Of a DNA stretch of 8,665 nt, positions 6,438-8,665 are shown in pieces. The notes beneath the pieces were generated by a model. The model had not been told where the DNA came from. It searched no databases and saw only the letters and a program-made list of their open reading frames with translations. Position numbers and translations under genes: made by a program. The stretch comes from CAYVQF01 sp964454015. Lineage in GTDB: Bacteria; Myxococcota_A; Bradymonadia; UBA4248. Position 1 is the first letter of the stretch, and the number at the start of each line of letters is the position of its first letter. Where the stretch lies: positions 1-8,665 of the forward strand of contig CAYVQF010000102.1 in assembly GCA_964454015.1 (NCBI GenBank), written 5' to 3'.

Positions 6438-6465
6438 CTCGGGGCTCTGAGACTGGCGCCCCGAG
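6438..6465 (-). terminator. Possible hairpin terminator after the repeat-protein gene
   Basis: Arms CTCGGGGC and GCCCCGAG (8-bp perfect stem, 12-nt loop) lie 18 bp past the stop codon of the repeat-protein gene, in the direction of its transcription. No U-tract follows, so it may be a weak or factor-dependent terminator, or only an mRNA 3'-end hairpin. Confidence 0.35.
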
Positions 6466-6482
6466 GCCGGCAACCTTGTGGG

Positions 6483-8665
6483 CTATAACTCCAGCCAGCA
6501 GGCCACAGGCAGACCGCCTGGCGCGTCGCCCGCCGATAGCAAGACCGTCGATCCCGTGGGCGCCGTCGAGATACGCCCGTGGGAAGCAAAACTCCCCGAG
6601 AAAGAGGGCAGCGCCATGTTGGTCACCATGGGGTGGCCCACGGCGACCACGTAGTTGAAGTCGTCAAATTCAGCAACGCTGCGGGTGCCAAAAGGACCGG
6701 CCACGGCGCCAGACCACCGGAAGGTGTCGTTCGTGCCGATCATGTCGAGCAAGACGCCGCCGTCCTGGACGTAGGCCTCCAGGGCCGGCACCAGCGTCCC
6801 CATGTTCGCCATGGAGGCGTCGTTCATGTACTCGGCGATGATGACCATCCGGTAGGCCGCCGGGTTGAGGTCGGCCGCGGTCAAGGTGCTGCCGGTGCGC
6901 TCCGTCCAAGTCAGCCCGCGCTGGGTCATCTCGCCGCGCCAGGCGTCGCTCCAGGCGGAGTTGTCGATGACGAGGAGGATGGGACCACTCGCCGCGCGTG
7001 TGGGCCACAACCAGTCGAAGGTGTTCTCGATGAAATGGCGCGAGTCTTGATTGTTTCCCCAGCCGAAGTCGGCGATGGTCGTGGTGACGAAGTAGACCCC
7101 GCTCAGCCACTGGGCGTAGAGCGTGTGGTCCGCAGGGATACTCACCACCGTGGTCGCTTCGATGGCCGCACCCGTGCCGTCGGGCGCCGTGTTCCAACCG
7201 CCGAAGGTATAACCGGCGCGGCTCACCACCGGCAGCCCGCCGTAGGCCGCATCAAAGGTCGCCGGCTGCGTCGCCGGCGCGGGGCCGCCGCCTTGGGCGT
7301 CGAAGGACACATCGTAGGTGTTCACGGTCCACTGGGCGTAGAGCGTGTGGTCCGCAGGGATACTCACCACCGTCGTCGCCACGATGGTGCTGCCCGTGCC
7401 GTCCGCCGCCGTGTTCCAACCGGCGAAGCTGTAACCCGTCCGCGTCACTACGGGCAGCGCGCCGTAGGCGCTGCCAAAGGTCACTGTTATCGGTGACGGC
7501 AGCGAGCTCGCCCCCTGGCCGTTGAAAGAGACCTGGTAAGTGTTCGCCGTCCACTGGGCGTACAGCGTATGGTCCGCGCCGATATTGACGATGCTCGTCG
7601 CCTCGATGGTCGCGCCCGTGCCGTCGGCCGCCGTGTTCCATTCTGCAAAGGTATAACCAGAACGGGTCACATCGGGCAGCGGGCCATAGCCCGCGTCATA
7701 AGTCGCCGGCTGCGCCATCGGCGCAGGGCCCCCACCCTGGGCGTCAAAGGACACGGTGTAAGTGTTCACGGTCCACTGGGCGTACAGCGTGTGGGCCGCG
7801 GCGATGCTGACGACGGTGGCTGCCGTGATGGTAGCGCCGCTGCCATTGGCCGCCGTGTTCCAACCGGCGAAGGTGTAGCCCGTCCGCGTCACCACAGGCA
7901 GCGCGCCGTAGGCGCTGCCAAAAGTCACCGTTACCGGTGACGGCAGCGAGCTCGCCCCCTGGCCGTTGAAAGAGACCTCGTAAGTGTTCGCCGTCCACTG
8001 CGCGTACAGCGTGTGGGCCGCGGCGATATTGACGATGCTCATCGCCTCGATGGTCGCACCCGTGCCGTCGGCCGCCGTGTTCCACTCGGCGAAGGTGTAG
8101 CCCGTCCGCGTCACCACGGGCAGCGCGCCGTAGGCGCTGCCGAAAGTCACCGTCATCGGTGACGGGAGCGAGCTCGCCCCCTGGCCGTTGAAAGAGACCT
8201 CGTAAGTGTTCGCCGTCCACTGCGCGTACAGCGTGTGGGCCGCGGCGATATTGACGATGCTCATCGCCTCGATGGTCGCACCCGTGCCGTCGGCCGCCGT
8301 GTTCCACTCGGCGAAGGTGTAGCCCGTCCGCGTCACCACGGGCAGCGCGCCGTAGGCGCTGCCGAAAGTCACCGTCATCGGTGACGGGAGCGAGCTCGCC
8401 CCCTGGCCGTTGAAAGAGACCTCGTAAGTGTTCGCCGTCCACTGCGCGTACAGCGTGTGGGCCGCGGCGATATTGACGATGCTCATCGCCTCGATGGTCG
8501 CACCCGTGCCGTCGGCCGCCGTGTTCCAACCGGCGAAGGTGTAGCCCGTCCGCGTCACTTCCGGCAGCGCGCCGTAGGCCGCGTTAAAGACCGCCGGCTG
8601 CGTCCCGGGCGGCACCCCACCGTCTTGCCTGTCGAAGGACACCGTATAGGTGTTCGCCGTCCACT
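6483..8665 (-). CDS. Large InlB-repeat surface protein, 5'-truncated by the window, with a C-terminal ThuA-like domain
   Basis: The reading frame runs in from beyond the right edge; the final TAG lies at 6483-6485. The residues just inside the edge (WTANTYTVSF) are already the end of one repeat and the start of the next, so the apparent GTG start at 8642 is internal. Seven complete repeats of exactly 74 residues (TYxVSF...AYGxLP..TRTGYTFAGWNTAADGTG...AHTLYAQWTAN) follow. They match the InlB B-repeat/Listeria-Bacteroides repeat family (PF09479), a beta-rich extracellular spacer or adhesion module. The last 204 residues differ: GPILLVIDNSAW, YRMVIIAEYMND, LEAYVQDGGVLLDMIG and GHPMVTNM suggest a ThuA/glutamine-amidotransferase-like alpha/beta fold, but no catalytic set is evident. 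It ends abruptly with PVACWLEL, and the last strand of such a fold may be missing. The protein is probably secreted or surface-exposed; the N-terminus that would show this is outside the window. Confidence 0.85.
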   Translation of the reverse strand, partial: WTANTYTVSFDRQDGGVPPGTQPAVFNAAYGALPEVTRTGYTFAGWNTAADGTGATIEAMSIVNIAAAHTLYAQWTANTYEVSFNGQGASSLPSPMTVTFGSAYGALPVVTRTGYTFAEWNTAADGTGATIEAMSIVNIAAAHTLYAQWTANTYEVSFNGQGASSLPSPMTVTFGSAYGALPVVTRTGYTFAEWNTAADGTGATIEAMSIVNIAAAHTLYAQWTANTYEVSFNGQGASSLPSPVTVTFGSAYGALPVVTRTGYTFAGWNTAANGSGATITAATVVSIAAAHTLYAQWTVNTYTVSFDAQGGGPAPMAQPATYDAGYGPLPDVTRSGYTFAEWNTAADGTGATIEATSIVNIGADHTLYAQWTANTYQVSFNGQGASSLPSPITVTFGSAYGALPVVTRTGYSFAGWNTAADGTGSTIVATTVVSIPADHTLYAQWTVNTYDVSFDAQGGGPAPATQPATFDAAYGGLPVVSRAGYTFGGWNTAPDGTGAAIEATTVVSIPADHTLYAQWLSGVYFVTTTIADFGWGNNQDSRHFIENTFDWLWPTRAASGPILLVIDNSAWSDAWRGEMTQRGLTWTERTGSTLTAADLNPAAYRMVIIAEYMNDASMANMGTLVPALEAYVQDGGVLLDMIGTNDTFRWSGAVAGPFGTRSVAEFDDFNYVVAVGHPMVTNMALPSFSGSFASHGRISTAPTGSTVLLSAGDAPGGLPVACWLEL
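7098..8651 (-). repeat. Seven in-frame 222-bp repeats encoding InlB-type modules
   Basis: Unit boundaries from the 5' end of the gene are 8651-8430, 8429-8208, 8207-7986, 7985-7764, 7763-7542, 7541-7320 and 7319-7098. All are exactly 222 bp with no insertions or deletions. Two N-terminal half types occur: A (DAQGGGPAP...QPATFDAAYG) in repeats 1, 5 and 7, and B (NGQGASSLPSP.TVTFGSAYG) in repeats 2, 3, 4 and 6. Repeat 7 is the most divergent at its end (QWLSG) and joins the C-terminal domain. The array continues past the right edge. Confidence 0.92.
7986..8429 (-). repeat. Two adjacent identical 222-bp copies
   Basis: Read base by base, 7986-8207 and 8208-8429 appear identical, including synonymous positions. 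Identity carries on into the neighbouring first repeat from 8430 to 8528. This indicates a very recent tandem duplication or gene conversion, or an assembly choice at a collapsed repeat. Confidence 0.85.

Noticed and set aside
6300..6485. Frameshift extending the C-terminal domain of the repeat protein past its stop
   Set aside because: Neither alternate frame beyond the TAG gives a convincing continuation such as a glycine-rich last strand.
7744..8529. 261-residue repetitive minus-strand protein in another frame
   Set aside because: It is a frame-shifted shadow of the 222-bp repeats, which keep one frame because 222 is divisible by three.

Overview
This is a GC-rich bacterial window of accessory character. 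It holds six protein-coding genes and a 5' intergenic region full of palindromic repeats. Three predicted products (hydrolase, META protein, GH1 enzyme) have a lipobox signal peptide followed by a low-complexity tether, which is Asp/Glu/Pro/Val-rich in two and Ala/Pro/Glu-rich in the third. A fourth, a CAP protein, is a lipoprotein with a short polar linker. This secretome style is common in Myxococcota and related former Deltaproteobacteria, so I infer that kind of host. No rRNA or housekeeping marker is present to prove it.

Layout. Positions 1-325 are five in-register 65-bp tandem units, each with a GGGGCGAC/GTCGCCCC hairpin. A sixth, shortened copy lies at 525-565. Between them are degenerate copies of a second repeat family that includes a perfect 26-bp palindrome (444-469). 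A promoter-like TTGACA-17-TAGTCT pair (590-618) follows, then a cytoplasmic-type esterase of the esterase D/Fes family (+, 728-1507). Convergent to it is an alpha/beta-hydrolase lipoprotein (-, 3073-1568). Divergent from that is a CAP/SCP-domain lipoprotein (+, 3328-3822). It converges on a Cys-rich META/HslJ-like lipoprotein (-, 4343-3849). Upstream of that on the same strand is a lipid-anchored GH1 beta-glycosidase (-, 6306-4549). Last is the 3' part of a large repeat-protein gene (-, 6483 to beyond 8665). It encodes at least seven 74-residue InlB-B/Listeria-Bacteroides-type repeats and a 204-residue C-terminal domain that resembles the ThuA/glutamine-amidotransferase-like fold.

How the genes fit together. 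Gene gaps of 26 to 254 bp and changing strands argue against one operon. The shared theme is the cell envelope: four lipoproteins, two of them hydrolytic enzymes and two small non-catalytic domains (CAP, META), next to a probable surface repeat protein. A loose surface or secretome neighbourhood is a fair reading. A concerted pathway is not shown by the sequence.

Most unusual points: the mosaic 65-bp palindrome array; the exact 222-bp periodicity of the repeat gene, including two identical adjacent copies and an A/B type pattern; the Cys enrichment of the META protein; and the acidic tether, predicted disulfide loops and possible calcium-type loops of the GH1 lipoprotein. I found no CRISPR array, phage module, transposase, tRNA or rRNA.
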